Positions 46,151 through 55,340 of a stretch of 64,000 nucleotides of DNA are shown here, piece after piece. The DNA comes from Hyphomicrobiales bacterium (GTDB lineage: Bacteria; Pseudomonadota; Alphaproteobacteria; Rhizobiales; NORP267), in NCBI GenBank assembly GCA_021775875.1, contig JAJFHA010000008.1, positions 1-64,000 of the forward strand, given 5' to 3'. Under the pieces are notes generated by a model that searched no databases, was not told where the DNA came from, and was given only the letters and a program-made list of their open reading frames with translations. A program made the position numbers and the translations under genes. Position 1 is the first letter of the stretch. The number at the start of each line of letters is the position of its first letter.

Positions 46151-47059
46151 ATGACAGTAAAATTGCCGGATACAATTGATGAAGCCCAGGCCCTGCTGCA
46201 AAGCGGTGATTATATTGCTGATCGCTCGCTTGCCACAATTTTGCTGCTGGGGCTGAAACTCGGGCGACCATTGTTTCTGGAAGGCGAAGCCGGTGTTGGC
46301 AAAACCGAAATCGCCAAAGTGTTGGCGGCGTCACTGGGGCGGCGTTTGATCCGGTTACAATGTTATGAAGGGTTGGATACCGCGTCGGCGCTTTATGAAT
46401 GGAATTTTCCGGCTCAGATGATTTCTATCCGCATGGCTGAGGCCGGCGGGAATAAACAATCGGCGCGGGATGTTTTTTCCGAAGACTTTTTGATCCGCCG
46501 CCCGTTGCTTGAAGCGATCATGCCTCATGAGGACGGCCCACCGGTTCTGCTGATTGACGAACTTGACCGGACTGACGAAGCGTTTGAGGCCTTTTTGCTG
46601 GAGATATTGTCGGATTTCCAAATTACCATTCCGGAGATCGGCACGATCACCGCGACCGAGCCGCCGCTGGTGATCATAACCTCCAACCGGACGCGAGAAA
46701 TTCATGATGCGCTGAAACGACGCTGCCTGTATCATTGGGTGGATTATCCGGATGCAGCGCGGGAACTGGAAATTGTCCGGCTCAAGGTGCCAAATATTTC
46801 AGCAACACTGGCAGAACAGATTGTCGGGTTTGTACAGTCACTCCGGGGGTTGGACCTGTTCAAGTCTCCGGGCGTCGCTGAAACGCTTGATTGGGCAACG
46901 GCGCTCAGTGAGCTTGATGCGGTGGCGCTTGATGCCAAGACCGTATCCGATACGCTTGGTGTCATCCTCAAATATCAGGATGATATTGAGCGACTCCGGG
47001 GTGGGTTGGTCCAGCAGGTGATTGATGAAGTGCGGACCGGCCAGACCGCGGCGGAATAG
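46151..47059 (+). CDS. coxD: MoxR-type AAA ATPase, CoxD-like
   Basis: 302 residues from the ATG at 46151; an in-frame TTG at 46121 lies inside the terminator T-run and is rejected. Walker A GEAGVGKTEIAK (about 48-59), Walker B LLIDELDRTD, sensor region ITSNRTREIHDALKRRCLYHW. CoxD proteins are chaperone-like ATPases needed to assemble the sulfurated molybdenum (and copper, in form I) site of the hydroxylase. Works with the VWA protein encoded next. Confidence 0.93.
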   Translation: MTVKLPDTIDEAQALLQSGDYIADRSLATILLLGLKLGRPLFLEGEAGVGKTEIAKVLAASLGRRLIRLQCYEGLDTASALYEWNFPAQMISIRMAEAGGNKQSARDVFSEDFLIRRPLLEAIMPHEDGPPVLLIDELDRTDEAFEAFLLEILSDFQITIPEIGTITATEPPLVIITSNRTREIHDALKRRCLYHWVDYPDAARELEIVRLKVPNISATLAEQIVGFVQSLRGLDLFKSPGVAETLDWATALSELDAVALDAKTVSDTLGVILKYQDDIERLRGGLVQQVIDEVRTGQTAAE

Positions 47060-47062
47060 ATC

Positions 47063-48283
47063 ATGATTAATGTGATCACGGATCAGCCGGGCGGCAAGCT
47101 TTCCGAAAATGTTGTTCATTTTACCCGTCTTCTGCGCGAAGCCGGGATGAAAGTTGGTCCGGGGCAGGTGCTCACCGCTTTGCGCGCACTGGCGATTATG
47201 GGGATCGGGAACAAAAAAGATTTTTACTGGACGCTCCATGCCACCCTGGTGACCAACCGCGAGCAGCGCCCGGTTTTTGACGCGGCATTTGAGATGTTTT
47301 GGCGGCGGCGGGGATTGATTGAAAAAATGATGGCCAGCCTGTTGCCGGAAACCATCGTGCCGCCCGAAAAAAAGAAAGCCAAAGCGGCGAGCAGACGTAT
47401 TGCGGATGCGCTGGAGACCCGGCGACCGCCACGCGAGACGACGGCCCAGGAAACAGAAATCGACGCGCAGTTTACTTTTTCTGACCGCGAAATTCTGCAA
47501 GCCAAAGATTTCGAGCAAATGAGTGCGGATGAGATCATCGAGGCGCGGCGTCTGGTGCGGAAAATTGTATTGCCGGTAGATCAAATCAAGACCCGCCGAT
47601 TGGTGCGTTCAAACAGGGTCCGGCGGGTTGATCCGCTGGCGACCATGCGGGCCAGCATCCGCGCCGGGGGCGATGTGATCCAGCTCAAACACAGGACCCC
47701 GCGTCTCAAACATCCGCCCATCGTCGCGATGATTGATATTTCCGGTTCCATGAGTGGATATTCTGAAATCCTGTTGCATTTTATGCACGCGCTGACCGCA
47801 TCGCGGCCCAACGTGAGTACGTTTCTGTTTGGAACCAGGCTTACAAATATTACCCGGCAATTGCGGGTGGCTGACCCGGATGAGGCGCTTGAAGGGGTCT
47901 CTGAAATTGTCCGGGATTGGTCGGGCGGCACCCGTATTTCGGACTGCCTGAGTGCGTTTAACCGTAACTGGTCGCGACGGGTATTGGGGCAGGGGGCGGT
48001 TGTTTTGTTGGTAACGGACGGGTTGGAACGCGGCGATATCGAATTGCTTTCCAGCCAGGCAGAGCGGCTTGGAAAGTCCAGCCGCCGTCTGGTCTGGCTC
48101 AATCCGTTGTTAAGGTTCGATGGATTTGAAGCGCTTGCCTCAGGTGTCCGGGCGATCATGCCGCATGTGGATGAATTCCGCCCGGTGCATAATCTGGATT
48201 CGATTGCAGATTTGGCGAAATCTCTTGAAGCACGCAATTCTGTGGTAAAATCACCCATGGACTGGATCAGGGAAGCGAGCTGA
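47063..48283 (+). CDS. coxE: VWA-domain protein, CoxE-like
   Basis: 406 residues. The C-terminal von Willebrand A-like domain has the MIDAS motif IDISGSMSGYSE (Asp-x-Ser-x-Ser) and later TDGLERGD. The N-terminal half is Arg/Lys-rich and helical. MoxR ATPase plus VWA partner is the recurrent maturation pair for molybdenum hydroxylases. The gene follows coxD by three bases, so they are coupled. Confidence 0.93.
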   Translation: MINVITDQPGGKLSENVVHFTRLLREAGMKVGPGQVLTALRALAIMGIGNKKDFYWTLHATLVTNREQRPVFDAAFEMFWRRRGLIEKMMASLLPETIVPPEKKKAKAASRRIADALETRRPPRETTAQETEIDAQFTFSDREILQAKDFEQMSADEIIEARRLVRKIVLPVDQIKTRRLVRSNRVRRVDPLATMRASIRAGGDVIQLKHRTPRLKHPPIVAMIDISGSMSGYSEILLHFMHALTASRPNVSTFLFGTRLTNITRQLRVADPDEALEGVSEIVRDWSGGTRISDCLSAFNRNWSRRVLGQGAVVLLVTDGLERGDIELLSSQAERLGKSSRRLVWLNPLLRFDGFEALASGVRAIMPHVDEFRPVHNLDSIADLAKSLEARNSVVKSPMDWIREAS

Positions 48284-48287
48284 CATT

Positions 48288-48617
48288 ATGAGCTACATGG
48301 AAAGACACGACGATATTTTGAATATCGCGGAGAATTGGCGTGGCGATGGGCGCGAAGTTGCGATTGCCACTGTTATTTCTACTTGGGGATCGGCGCCCCG
48401 GCCCACAGGTAGCCAGCTCGTGATAGATGGAGATGGCAATTTTGAAGGGTCGGTTTCGGGTGGATGTGTAGAGGGCGCGGTTATTACCGAAGCAGTGGGC
48501 GTTATTTCCAGCGGTAAACCAACTTTGCTGGAATTTGGCGTGGCGGATGAAAATGCCTGGGAGTTGGGGCTCTCGTGCGGTGGTAAAATTCGTGTCTATG
48601 TTGAGAAGGTGAATTAG
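48288..48617 (+). CDS. XdhC/CoxI family protein, N-terminal domain only
   Basis: 109 residues. Contains VAIATVISTWGSAPRPTGSQLVI and EGSVSGGCVEGAVITEA, the XdhC_CoxI domain that binds and sulfurates the molybdenum cofactor for hydroxylases. The Rossmann half of XdhC is encoded separately by the next gene, five bases downstream. Split XdhC pairs are known in cox clusters. Likely cytoplasmic chaperone for CoxL. Confidence 0.9.
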   Translation: MSYMERHDDILNIAENWRGDGREVAIATVISTWGSAPRPTGSQLVIDGDGNFEGSVSGGCVEGAVITEAVGVISSGKPTLLEFGVADENAWELGLSCGGKIRVYVEKVN

Positions 48618-48622
48618 ACCTC

Positions 48623-49324
48623 GTGGACCAAAACCTATTAAAGCAAATCAACGTGGACCGCGTCGCACGACTGGCGACGATCTTCATTACTGATCTGAAG
48701 ACTGGCTCGCAACGCGTTGTTCGTGAATCGGAATTAGATTCAGGTGACCCGCTTCATCAAGATCTTTTGGCGGCATTCCGCGGGGGCAAAAGCAGGTCTC
48801 TTGAAACTGAGGACGGTGAGCTTTTCCTCAATGTCTTTACGCCGCCGACCCGTTTGATCATGACGGGGGCGGTGCATATTTCACAGGCGCTTTACCCGAT
48901 GGCGCGGGCATGTGGTCATGACGTTGTTATTGTTGATCCGCGCGAGGCGTTCGGGACCGATGAACGGTTTCCTGATATTGAGCTGATCACAGGCTGGCCG
49001 GGGGATCATTTTCCAAATCTCGGCATTGATGCTTACACTGCAATTGTGACCCTGACACACGATCCGAAGATCGACGATCCGGCGCTTGAATTCGCGCTGA
49101 ATTCAAATGCTTTTTATATCGGCGCTTTGGGGAGCCGAAAGACCCATGCGCGGCGGGTGGAACGGTTGACGGCGGCTGGATTTAGCGAGGCTAAAATCGC
49201 AAGAATTGCAGCGCCTGTTGGTCTCGATATCGGCGCCAAAAGCCCGTCGGAAATTGCGGTTTCGATTTTGGCGCAATTGACGGCGGCTCTCCGTCTTCGC
49301 GCATCCGGGGACAGGGAAGGATGA
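48623..49324 (+). CDS. XdhC family protein, C-terminal Rossmann domain (CoxF-like)
   Basis: 233 residues from a GTG start. A short N-terminal XdhC-like remnant is followed by the Rossmann-type XdhC_C domain: LIMTGAVHISQALYPMARACGHDVVIVDPR, then ALGSRKTHARRVERLTAAGF and APVGLDIGAKSPSEIAVSI. It acts with the preceding half-protein in cofactor sulfuration. Its stop overlaps the next ATG by four bases (ATGA). Confidence 0.9.
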   Translation: MDQNLLKQINVDRVARLATIFITDLKTGSQRVVRESELDSGDPLHQDLLAAFRGGKSRSLETEDGELFLNVFTPPTRLIMTGAVHISQALYPMARACGHDVVIVDPREAFGTDERFPDIELITGWPGDHFPNLGIDAYTAIVTLTHDPKIDDPALEFALNSNAFYIGALGSRKTHARRVERLTAAGFSEAKIARIAAPVGLDIGAKSPSEIAVSILAQLTAALRLRASGDREG

Positions 49325-50943
49325 AGTTTGGTCCCGTTCCCGTGGCTGAAGCTGAAGGCGCAATCAATGCTCATTCGGTTGCGGTGGAAAACGGTCGCAT
49401 CGCCAAGGGAAAATTTATCGATAGCGACGATATCGCCGCGCTGATGGCGTCTGGAATTGAAAGCATTATTGTCGCCAGACTTGGCGAGAATGATGTTCAT
49501 GAGGACGAAGCTGCACTTGAGATCGCATCTGCGCTAAGCGGGGCGCGAGTTGAAACAGCGCCAGCTTTTACCGGACGGGTCAATCTCTTTGCAAATTGCG
49601 ACGGTGTTCTATCTCTGGATGCCTCATTGATTCATGGGGTTAATCAAATTCATGAATGCATTACATTGGCTACATTGATGCCGGGCACCAGGGTCAGCAC
49701 TGGCACGATGATTGCCACGATCAAGATCATTCCGTTTTCCGTTGAACGCGCATTATTGGAACAGGTGCTCGACCTTCTGTCAGGGTCTGAAAACTCAATG
49801 TCGATCGCGCCGTTTGTTGCGCACAAGGTTGGGTTGGTTGCAACTCGTGTTTCCGGCACGCCCGAAAAAATGCTCGATAAAACGGCGCGTTTGCTGACCA
49901 GCCGGGTTGAGCAATTGGGGTCGGAATTGGGTGAAGAAATCCGGTGTGATCACACGGAGACAAGCATCTCCGAAGCCATCACAAAACTTATAGGTCAAGG
50001 TCATGAACCGGTGATCGTTTTTGGAGCGTCGGCAACGGTGGACCGCCGCGATATGGTGCCATTGGGCATTGAAGCTGCCGGTGGAGTTGTCGATCATTTC
50101 GGTATGCCTGTTGATCCGGGCAATCTGTTGTTGCTAGGGCATTTGGGTGAAGGTCGCATTGTCGGAGCGCCGGGATGTGCGCGAAGCCCTGCGGAAAACG
50201 GTTTTGACCGGGTGCTGGAGCAGATGATGGCCCGGCAAAGTGTGACGCCGCAGACCATGGTCGCACTTGGAGCTGGGGGGCTCTACAAAGAAATTTATTC
50301 AAGACCCCATCCGCGCCGTGCGGTCGCTTCGCATGATGGTGATGCAAATCATAACTTTGCGGTCGTTATTCTGGCGGCGGGGCAATCGCGGCGCATGGGC
50401 AATATCAATAAATTGCTTCAGGAAATTGATGGCAAAGCGATGCTGCGCCATGTGGCTGAAGCGGCCTGCGCCAGTGAAGCAAGCATGGTTTTGGTGGTCA
50501 CCGGGCACGAGCATGAACAAACGGAAGCTGTCTTGAAAGGTCTGGATGTGTCCTTCGTCCATAATCCTGATTATTCTGACGGTTTGAGTTCTTCGCTAAA
50601 AACGGGTGTCGCCGGTCTGAATGAAGATATCGACGGATTTCTTGTTTGCCTTGGCGATATGCCTGGTATCTCAAAAAACCTGCTTGACCAAATGATGGCG
50701 GCTTACGCTCCTGAAAAAGGGCGCTTGATCATTGCGCCGGTCTTTCAAGAAAAACGCGGGAACCCGGTATTGTTTGGATCGAGGTTCAGGCCAGCCATCG
50801 CAGACCTGGATGGCGATATGGGGGCTAAATTCCTGATCGGGCGCAACGAAGATGTGGTGTTTGAAATCCAGGCGGATGAAAATATCCTGCTGGATGTGGA
50901 TACGCCGGACGCCTTGAAATCAGTCCGTGACAGAAGCAGCTAG
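49321..50943 (+). CDS. Fused molybdopterin-binding / MobA-like nucleotidyltransferase
   Basis: 540 residues. The N-terminal ~335 residues are a MoeA/MoaB-like molybdopterin-binding region (VIVFGASATVDRRDMVPLGIEAAGG). The C-terminal ~200 are a MobA/MocA-like nucleotidyltransferase: VVILAAGQSRRMGNINKLL, then VVTGHEHEQTEAVL and LGDMPGIS. Such fusions are thought to make the cytosine-dinucleotide form of the molybdenum cofactor used by xanthine-oxidase-family hydroxylases, which suits the upstream coxSLM. Last gene of the cox run, convergent with the iron-binding protein gene. Confidence 0.9.
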   Translation: MKFGPVPVAEAEGAINAHSVAVENGRIAKGKFIDSDDIAALMASGIESIIVARLGENDVHEDEAALEIASALSGARVETAPAFTGRVNLFANCDGVLSLDASLIHGVNQIHECITLATLMPGTRVSTGTMIATIKIIPFSVERALLEQVLDLLSGSENSMSIAPFVAHKVGLVATRVSGTPEKMLDKTARLLTSRVEQLGSELGEEIRCDHTETSISEAITKLIGQGHEPVIVFGASATVDRRDMVPLGIEAAGGVVDHFGMPVDPGNLLLLGHLGEGRIVGAPGCARSPAENGFDRVLEQMMARQSVTPQTMVALGAGGLYKEIYSRPHPRRAVASHDGDANHNFAVVILAAGQSRRMGNINKLLQEIDGKAMLRHVAEAACASEASMVLVVTGHEHEQTEAVLKGLDVSFVHNPDYSDGLSSSLKTGVAGLNEDIDGFLVCLGDMPGISKNLLDQMMAAYAPEKGRLIIAPVFQEKRGNPVLFGSRFRPAIADLDGDMGAKFLIGRNEDVVFEIQADENILLDVDTPDALKSVRDRSS

Positions 50944-50966
50944 TTGTTTTCCGGATCGAAGTAAAT

Positions 50967-52025
50967 TCAGGAATTCGGACCATCGTCGAAACCAACCCGG
51001 TCTACCATTTCGCTGGCTTCCCGTGAATGTCCGGCGACGTCGCTGATTGCCAAAGTGTCGGCGCTCAATTCGCCCCAGGACATAACCCGTTCAGACGCGG
51101 AGACGCCCAGGCGGATCGGATATTCGTGGTTTACTTCAGCGTATATTTGCTGGGCTTCTTCGCTGATCAGAAATTCCATGAGGGCGAGGGCTTCTTCAGG
51201 GTGAGGGGCGTGACGCGCCATGATGACCCCGGACACGTTTACATGGGTGCCCCGGTCTTCAGCATTCGGAAAAATGATGCGCACGGAACGCGCCCAATCC
51301 TGTTGCTCGGTCTCATTGGTGTTGGTTTCCATCCGGCCCATATAATAGGTGTTGCCCAGCGCAATATCGCATTCGCCGGAATAGATGCTGCGGACCTGTG
51401 CGCGGTCATTGCCGGTTGGTCTGTGGGCCATGTTAGCACGCAGGCCATCGAGCCATTCTTCGGCGTCTTCAACGCCGTGATGAGCGATCATCGATCCGAT
51501 CAACCCGAGGGTGTAATAATGCTGGCCGGAGCGGGTGCAGATGCGTCCGCGCCATTCCGGGTCAGACAGGTCTTCGTATGAAATACTTTCCTGAGCCACA
51601 CGTTTGCGAGACGCGTAGATGACGCGCGCGCGGAGTGTCAGGGCAAACCATTCATTGTTGGGATCGCGCCATGAGGCGGGGATATTGTTGTCAAGAATTT
51701 CAGACATGACAGGTTGCGCCAAACCGGCTTCGGTTGCGGCTGTCAGGCGGCTGATGTCGGTTGTCAGCAAAATGTCTGCTGGACTGTTATGCCCCTCTGC
51801 TGCCATCCGCTCGATCAGGCCTTTGCTTGCGTAAATCGTGTTGACCTGGATACCTGTGGCTTCTGTAAATTTTGCAAACAGGCCTTCCACCAATTGCGGC
51901 TGGCGGTAGGAATACACATTGACCTCGGCTTTGGTCGCGTTTCCCGAAGAAATTATCAGGCTGGTTGTCAGAATGGCGATTGCTGCGGCCATTCCGGCTA
52001 TACCCAGAAACAATCTGGAAATCAT
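50967..52025 (-). CDS. Ferric-iron ABC transporter substrate-binding protein (FutA/FbpA type)
   Basis: 352 residues from the ATG at 52025, with GGAG six bases upstream; the ATG at 52037 gives four extra residues. A signal or anchor segment (about 6-30) precedes VNVYSYRQPQLVEGLFAKF, the type opening of FutA/Fbp proteins. The Tyr-rich segment GECDIALGNTYYMGRM contributes iron-binding tyrosines. No permease or ATPase gene is in the neighbourhood, so it is an orphan binding component here. A Fur-like dyad lies about 115 bases upstream. Confidence 0.9.
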   Translation of the reverse strand: MISRLFLGIAGMAAAIAILTTSLIISSGNATKAEVNVYSYRQPQLVEGLFAKFTEATGIQVNTIYASKGLIERMAAEGHNSPADILLTTDISRLTAATEAGLAQPVMSEILDNNIPASWRDPNNEWFALTLRARVIYASRKRVAQESISYEDLSDPEWRGRICTRSGQHYYTLGLIGSMIAHHGVEDAEEWLDGLRANMAHRPTGNDRAQVRSIYSGECDIALGNTYYMGRMETNTNETEQQDWARSVRIIFPNAEDRGTHVNVSGVIMARHAPHPEEALALMEFLISEEAQQIYAEVNHEYPIRLGVSASERVMSWGELSADTLAISDVAGHSREASEMVDRVGFDDGPNS

Positions 52026-52140
52026 GTCTCGCTCCATTATCGGGGGAACAGACCCCGGTAAAACTTACAAATTTGAGCGCGCCTGGGCGCGGATCATACA
52101 AGAGCGCAGATCGCTACTTTGCCCGCAATTCATTTGCTAT

Positions 52141-52155
52141 TGCGAACGATTTGCA
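52141..52155. promoter_or_regulatory. Fur-like dyad upstream of the iron-binding protein gene
   Basis: TGCGAACGATTTGCA, an imperfect palindrome of the form TGCrAA-N3-TTyGCA, resembles alphaproteobacterial Fur/Mur boxes. It is in the ~313-base divergent region between the iron-binding protein (minus) and the dehydrogenase (plus), in which no gene is seen. The assignment rests on the dyad plus the iron-transport gene. Confidence 0.45.
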
Positions 52156-52338
52156 TTCTTAATAAGAAACCCAATCATTGCGTAAGTCAAGCGGATTCCG
52201 TTGGTTCTGCCAAATATGTGAACGTGATTTGACCTGTCATGTCTTCCAGATGGGTTCTGTCGCTTTAATTGCGTAAAAGGCCTCCTGGAAATAGGATGCA
52301 AAATTCCAGTCCGCAGCCTAATTTTTTGGAGATCATTC

Positions 52339-53244
52339 ATGGCCACATCCAGACGCGTTGCATTTTTAGGAACAGGTTTAATGGGTGCCCCGATGGTGCG
52401 GCGTTTATTGGGGAGCGGTCATCCGGTGACCGTTTGGAACCGCAGCCTGGAAAAAGCGTCCGTTCTAGCGCCTGATGGTGCCTTGGTGGCTTCAAGCGCT
52501 ATGGATGCCGTCAAAAATGCAGATGTGGTGATTACCATGTTGAGTGACGGGCCTGCGGTGGGAGACGTTGTTTTCGATCAAGGTGTTGCCGGTGCCATGA
52601 AGGCTGGTTCTATCCTCGTTGATATGAGTTCGATCAAGCCGCGCGAAGCCCGTGCTCATTCCGCGCGATTGGCGGACCTTGATATTCGCCATATCGACGC
52701 GCCTGTGTCCGGTGGCACGTTGGGTGCTGAAGCCGGAACATTAGCCATTATGGCGGGCGGCGATGAGAGTGTGTTTGGCGAACTGGCGGATATATTTTTT
52801 GTCTTGGGCCGGGCGATATTGGTCGGGCCTTCCGGGTCCGGGCAATTGTCCAAATTGGCCAATCAGGCCATCGTTGCGATAAACATTGGCGGGGTGGCGG
52901 AAGCGTTGCTGCTTGCAAGCGCCGGGGGCGCCGACCCGGCAAAGGTGCGGGCCGCGCTGTCCGGTGGGTTTGCCGACAGCACAATTCTGGACCAGCACGG
53001 GCAGCGTATGCTGACAAGAAATTTTGAGCCGGGTGGGCGAATACATACCCAAATCAAGGATTTGGAGAATGTTCTTGAAGAAGCAACTAACATGGGTGTT
53101 GCAATGCCGCTTGCAGAGGCCATGCTGAAAATGTTCCGGTTTATACGCGATGATCTGGGTCAGGGCGATCTGGACCATTCTGCCGCCTTGTTGGGCCTAG
53201 AAGCAAAAAGCATACCTCATCAGGTCAGTGCTTCATCAGAATAA
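52339..53244 (+). CDS. Beta-hydroxyacid dehydrogenase (3-hydroxyisobutyrate / tartronate semialdehyde reductase family)
   Basis: 301 residues. NAD(P) fold VAFLGTGLMGAPMVRRLLGSGH, substrate-binding motif DAPVSGGTLGAEAGTLAIMAGG, the catalytic-Lys helix GQLSKLANQAIVAIN, and the conserved C-terminal KDLENVLEEA. These define the beta-HAD family; the exact hydroxyacid is not determined by sequence. It overlaps no regulator but cueR starts 74 bases downstream with its own promoter. Confidence 0.9.
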   Translation: MATSRRVAFLGTGLMGAPMVRRLLGSGHPVTVWNRSLEKASVLAPDGALVASSAMDAVKNADVVITMLSDGPAVGDVVFDQGVAGAMKAGSILVDMSSIKPREARAHSARLADLDIRHIDAPVSGGTLGAEAGTLAIMAGGDESVFGELADIFFVLGRAILVGPSGSGQLSKLANQAIVAINIGGVAEALLLASAGGADPAKVRAALSGGFADSTILDQHGQRMLTRNFEPGGRIHTQIKDLENVLEEATNMGVAMPLAEAMLKMFRFIRDDLGQGDLDHSAALLGLEAKSIPHQVSASSE

Positions 53245-53261
53245 TACCGAATGCAAACTCG

Positions 53262-53291
53262 TTGACCTTAACCAAACTGGAAGGTTAGAGT
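53262..53291 (+). promoter_or_regulatory. CueR-type promoter/operator
   Basis: -35 TTGACC at 53262, dyad ACCTT...AAGGT at 53265-53285 (21 bp) and a -10-like TAGAGT at 53286. Spacing is long (18 bases), as expected for MerR-family copper promoters, where the regulator untwists DNA. It lies just before the cueR-like gene, implying autoregulation. Confidence 0.75.
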
Positions 53292-53317
53292 GGATCCCCC
53301 GATTAAAGGATAATCCC

Positions 53318-53719
53318 ATGAATATTGGCGGCGCGGCGACCCAATCCGGTCTTTCGACCAAAACGATCCGTTATTACGAAGATATCGGTCTGGTTATTCC
53401 TGCCCGGTTGGAAAATGGCTATCGCGATTATGAAGTGAGTGACCTGCATACGTTGCGGTTTGTCCAACGTGCGCGCAGTCTTGGATTTTCAGTTGAAGAA
53501 TGTCGCAACTTATTGGCGCTTTATGGAGATGAAGAGCGGGCCAGTGCTGACGTTCGTGCGCTTGCAAGTCAGAAGATGGCGGACATTGATCGCAAAATAT
53601 CTGACTTGGAATCTCTCAGACAGACTTTGGCCAATCTCGTTAACGCTTGCCACGGAGATGATCGACCCGATTGCCCGATTTTGGATGATTTGGCGCTTAA
53701 CAGTCCGCGGCTAAAGTAG
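53318..53719 (+). CDS. cueR: Copper-responsive MerR-family regulator CueR
   Basis: 133 residues from the ATG at 53318. Winged HTH opening [21 protein letters not shown] and the C-terminal metal loop [15 protein letters not shown]. Cys111 and Cys119 align with the copper-binding Cys112 and Cys120 of E. coli CueR. It activates copper efflux genes, but no copper ATPase or oxidase gene is in this window, so its targets are elsewhere. The operator upstream matches. It overlaps radC by nine bases, convergent. Confidence 0.9.
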   Translation: MNIGGAATQSGLSTKTIRYYEDIGLVIPARLENGYRDYEVSDLHTLRFVQRARSLGFSVEECRNLLALYGDEERASADVRALASQKMADIDRKISDLESLRQTLANLVNACHGDDRPDCPILDDLALNSPRLK

Positions 53720-54430
53720 TTTCAGGCCACGCAAACTGGCGTGACCGTCGCGACCGACAATTATATGGTCGTGCACGCGGACGCCGAGCGGGGCTGCGAT
53801 CTCGATAATTTTTTTGGTCATATCTACATCGGCGCCGGAGGGGGTTGGGTCGCCGCTTGGATGATTGTGCACAAGGATGATTGCGCTAGCGGACAATTCA
53901 AGTGCCCGTTTTATGACTTCGCGGGGGTAAACCGGGGTGTGATCGACTGTTCCCGATTGCTGCAATTCATCGGTGATCAGGGCGTTGTTTTTGTCGAGAA
54001 ACAGAATGCGAAAATGTTCCCGGTCGGCAAACGCCATGGATATTCGACAATAATCGAGAACGTTTTTCCAGGAAGACAGAACCTGCTTTTCCTGAACAAT
54101 GTTGCGGGTCATACGTTCTGCCGCTGCGGCCACAATTTTTAACTCGGTGACAATCGCTTCACCAACGCCATCGATTTCAAGCAGCCTGGTTGGGGGAGCG
54201 GAAATAGCTTCAGCAAAACTGCCGAATTTGCCGATCAGACGTTTAGCAAGGGGTTTTGTGTCGGCCCGTTGAACGGCGCGGAACAGGACCAGCTCCAGTA
54301 ATTCATAATCTGCAAAGGCAGTGCCGCCATTGTCGCGTAACTTTCCACGCAGCCGGTCTCTATGGCCATGATAATGGGGCGTGTTAGCACCTTTGACATC
54401 CTTGGCGGCGTCATTCATTCGCGCCGCCAT
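53711..54430 (-). CDS. radC: RadC family JAB-domain protein
   Basis: 239 residues from the ATG at 54430; the ATG at 54418 is an alternative. Contains a helix-hairpin-helix-like segment ([16 protein letters not shown]) and the JAMM/JAB motif [16 protein letters not shown] near the C-terminus, the RadC signature. Named for DNA repair, but biochemical function is unresolved. The start overlaps the end of map by about 20 bases. Confidence 0.93.
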   Translation of the reverse strand: MAARMNDAAKDVKGANTPHYHGHRDRLRGKLRDNGGTAFADYELLELVLFRAVQRADTKPLAKRLIGKFGSFAEAISAPPTRLLEIDGVGEAIVTELKIVAAAAERMTRNIVQEKQVLSSWKNVLDYCRISMAFADREHFRILFLDKNNALITDELQQSGTVDHTPVYPREVIKRALELSASAIILVHNHPSGDPTPSGADVDMTKKIIEIAAPLGVRVHDHIIVGRDGHASLRGLKLL

Positions 54431-55244
54431 AGGGTTGATGATGGAAGCCTGCGGGGGACAAAGTAAATATCTCCACGCCTTTGCTGGTAACCCCGACACT
54501 ATGTTCAAACTGTGCGGATAATGAGCGGTCTCTGGTAACGGCGGTCCAGCCATCGGAGAGAACTTTTACATGGGGGCGACCAAGATTGATCATTGGTTCC
54601 ACCGTGAACAACATGCCAGGCTTAAGGAGGACACCTTCGCCCTTCCTGCCATAGTGCAGAATATTGGGGACGTCGTGGAACAGTCGCCCTAGCCCGTGCC
54701 CACAAAAATCGCGCACAACGCTGGTGCGCTCGCCCTCGGCAAATTCCTGGATGGCGGCGCCAATGTCTCCGGTGGTGGCGCCGGGAACGATTGCCTCAAT
54801 GCCGCGCATCATGGAATCGTACGTAACCTGGATCAGCCGATCAGCCCGGCGGCTTATTTCACCAATCGGATACATGCGGCTTGAATCACCGTGCCACCCG
54901 TCGACAATCAAGGTCACGTCGATATTGATGATATCGCCCTCTTTGAGGGGTTTGGCGTTGGGCATGCCATGGCAGACAACATGATTGATCGAGGTGCAGG
55001 ACGAATGACGGTAACCGCGATAATTCAAAGTTGCTGGCACCACCCCGTGATCACAGGCAAACTCGAATACAAGATCATCTATATGCCTGGTGGTAACACC
55101 GGGCTTGATTTCGGGTACCAGCATATCCAGCGCACGGGCGGTCAATTGCCCAGCGCGGCGCATCGCTTCAAAGGCGTCTTCGCCATGCAGCTTGATCTGG
55201 CCGGTATTGCGCTCTGGCGCTTCGCTGGCGGTGATGTATGTCAT
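54411..55244 (-). CDS. map: Methionine aminopeptidase, type I
   Basis: 277 residues. Removes initiator Met from nascent proteins. Metal ligands are in the usual motifs: [45 protein letters not shown] and TVEPMINLG. Length is normal for type Ia. Followed by radC on the same strand, a common alphaproteobacterial pairing. Confidence 0.96.
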   Translation of the reverse strand: MTYITASEAPERNTGQIKLHGEDAFEAMRRAGQLTARALDMLVPEIKPGVTTRHIDDLVFEFACDHGVVPATLNYRGYRHSSCTSINHVVCHGMPNAKPLKEGDIINIDVTLIVDGWHGDSSRMYPIGEISRRADRLIQVTYDSMMRGIEAIVPGATTGDIGAAIQEFAEGERTSVVRDFCGHGLGRLFHDVPNILHYGRKGEGVLLKPGMLFTVEPMINLGRPHVKVLSDGWTAVTRDRSLSAQFEHSVGVTSKGVEIFTLSPAGFHHQPYGGANE

Positions 55245-55340
55245 TGTAGATTCGGTCCGTTGCTTCGCTTCTGTATTGAATTTAGCCTATGGCCGGGTGT
55301 ATGCAAGACTTAGCCTGCGGTTATAAAACATTCCCTGACC

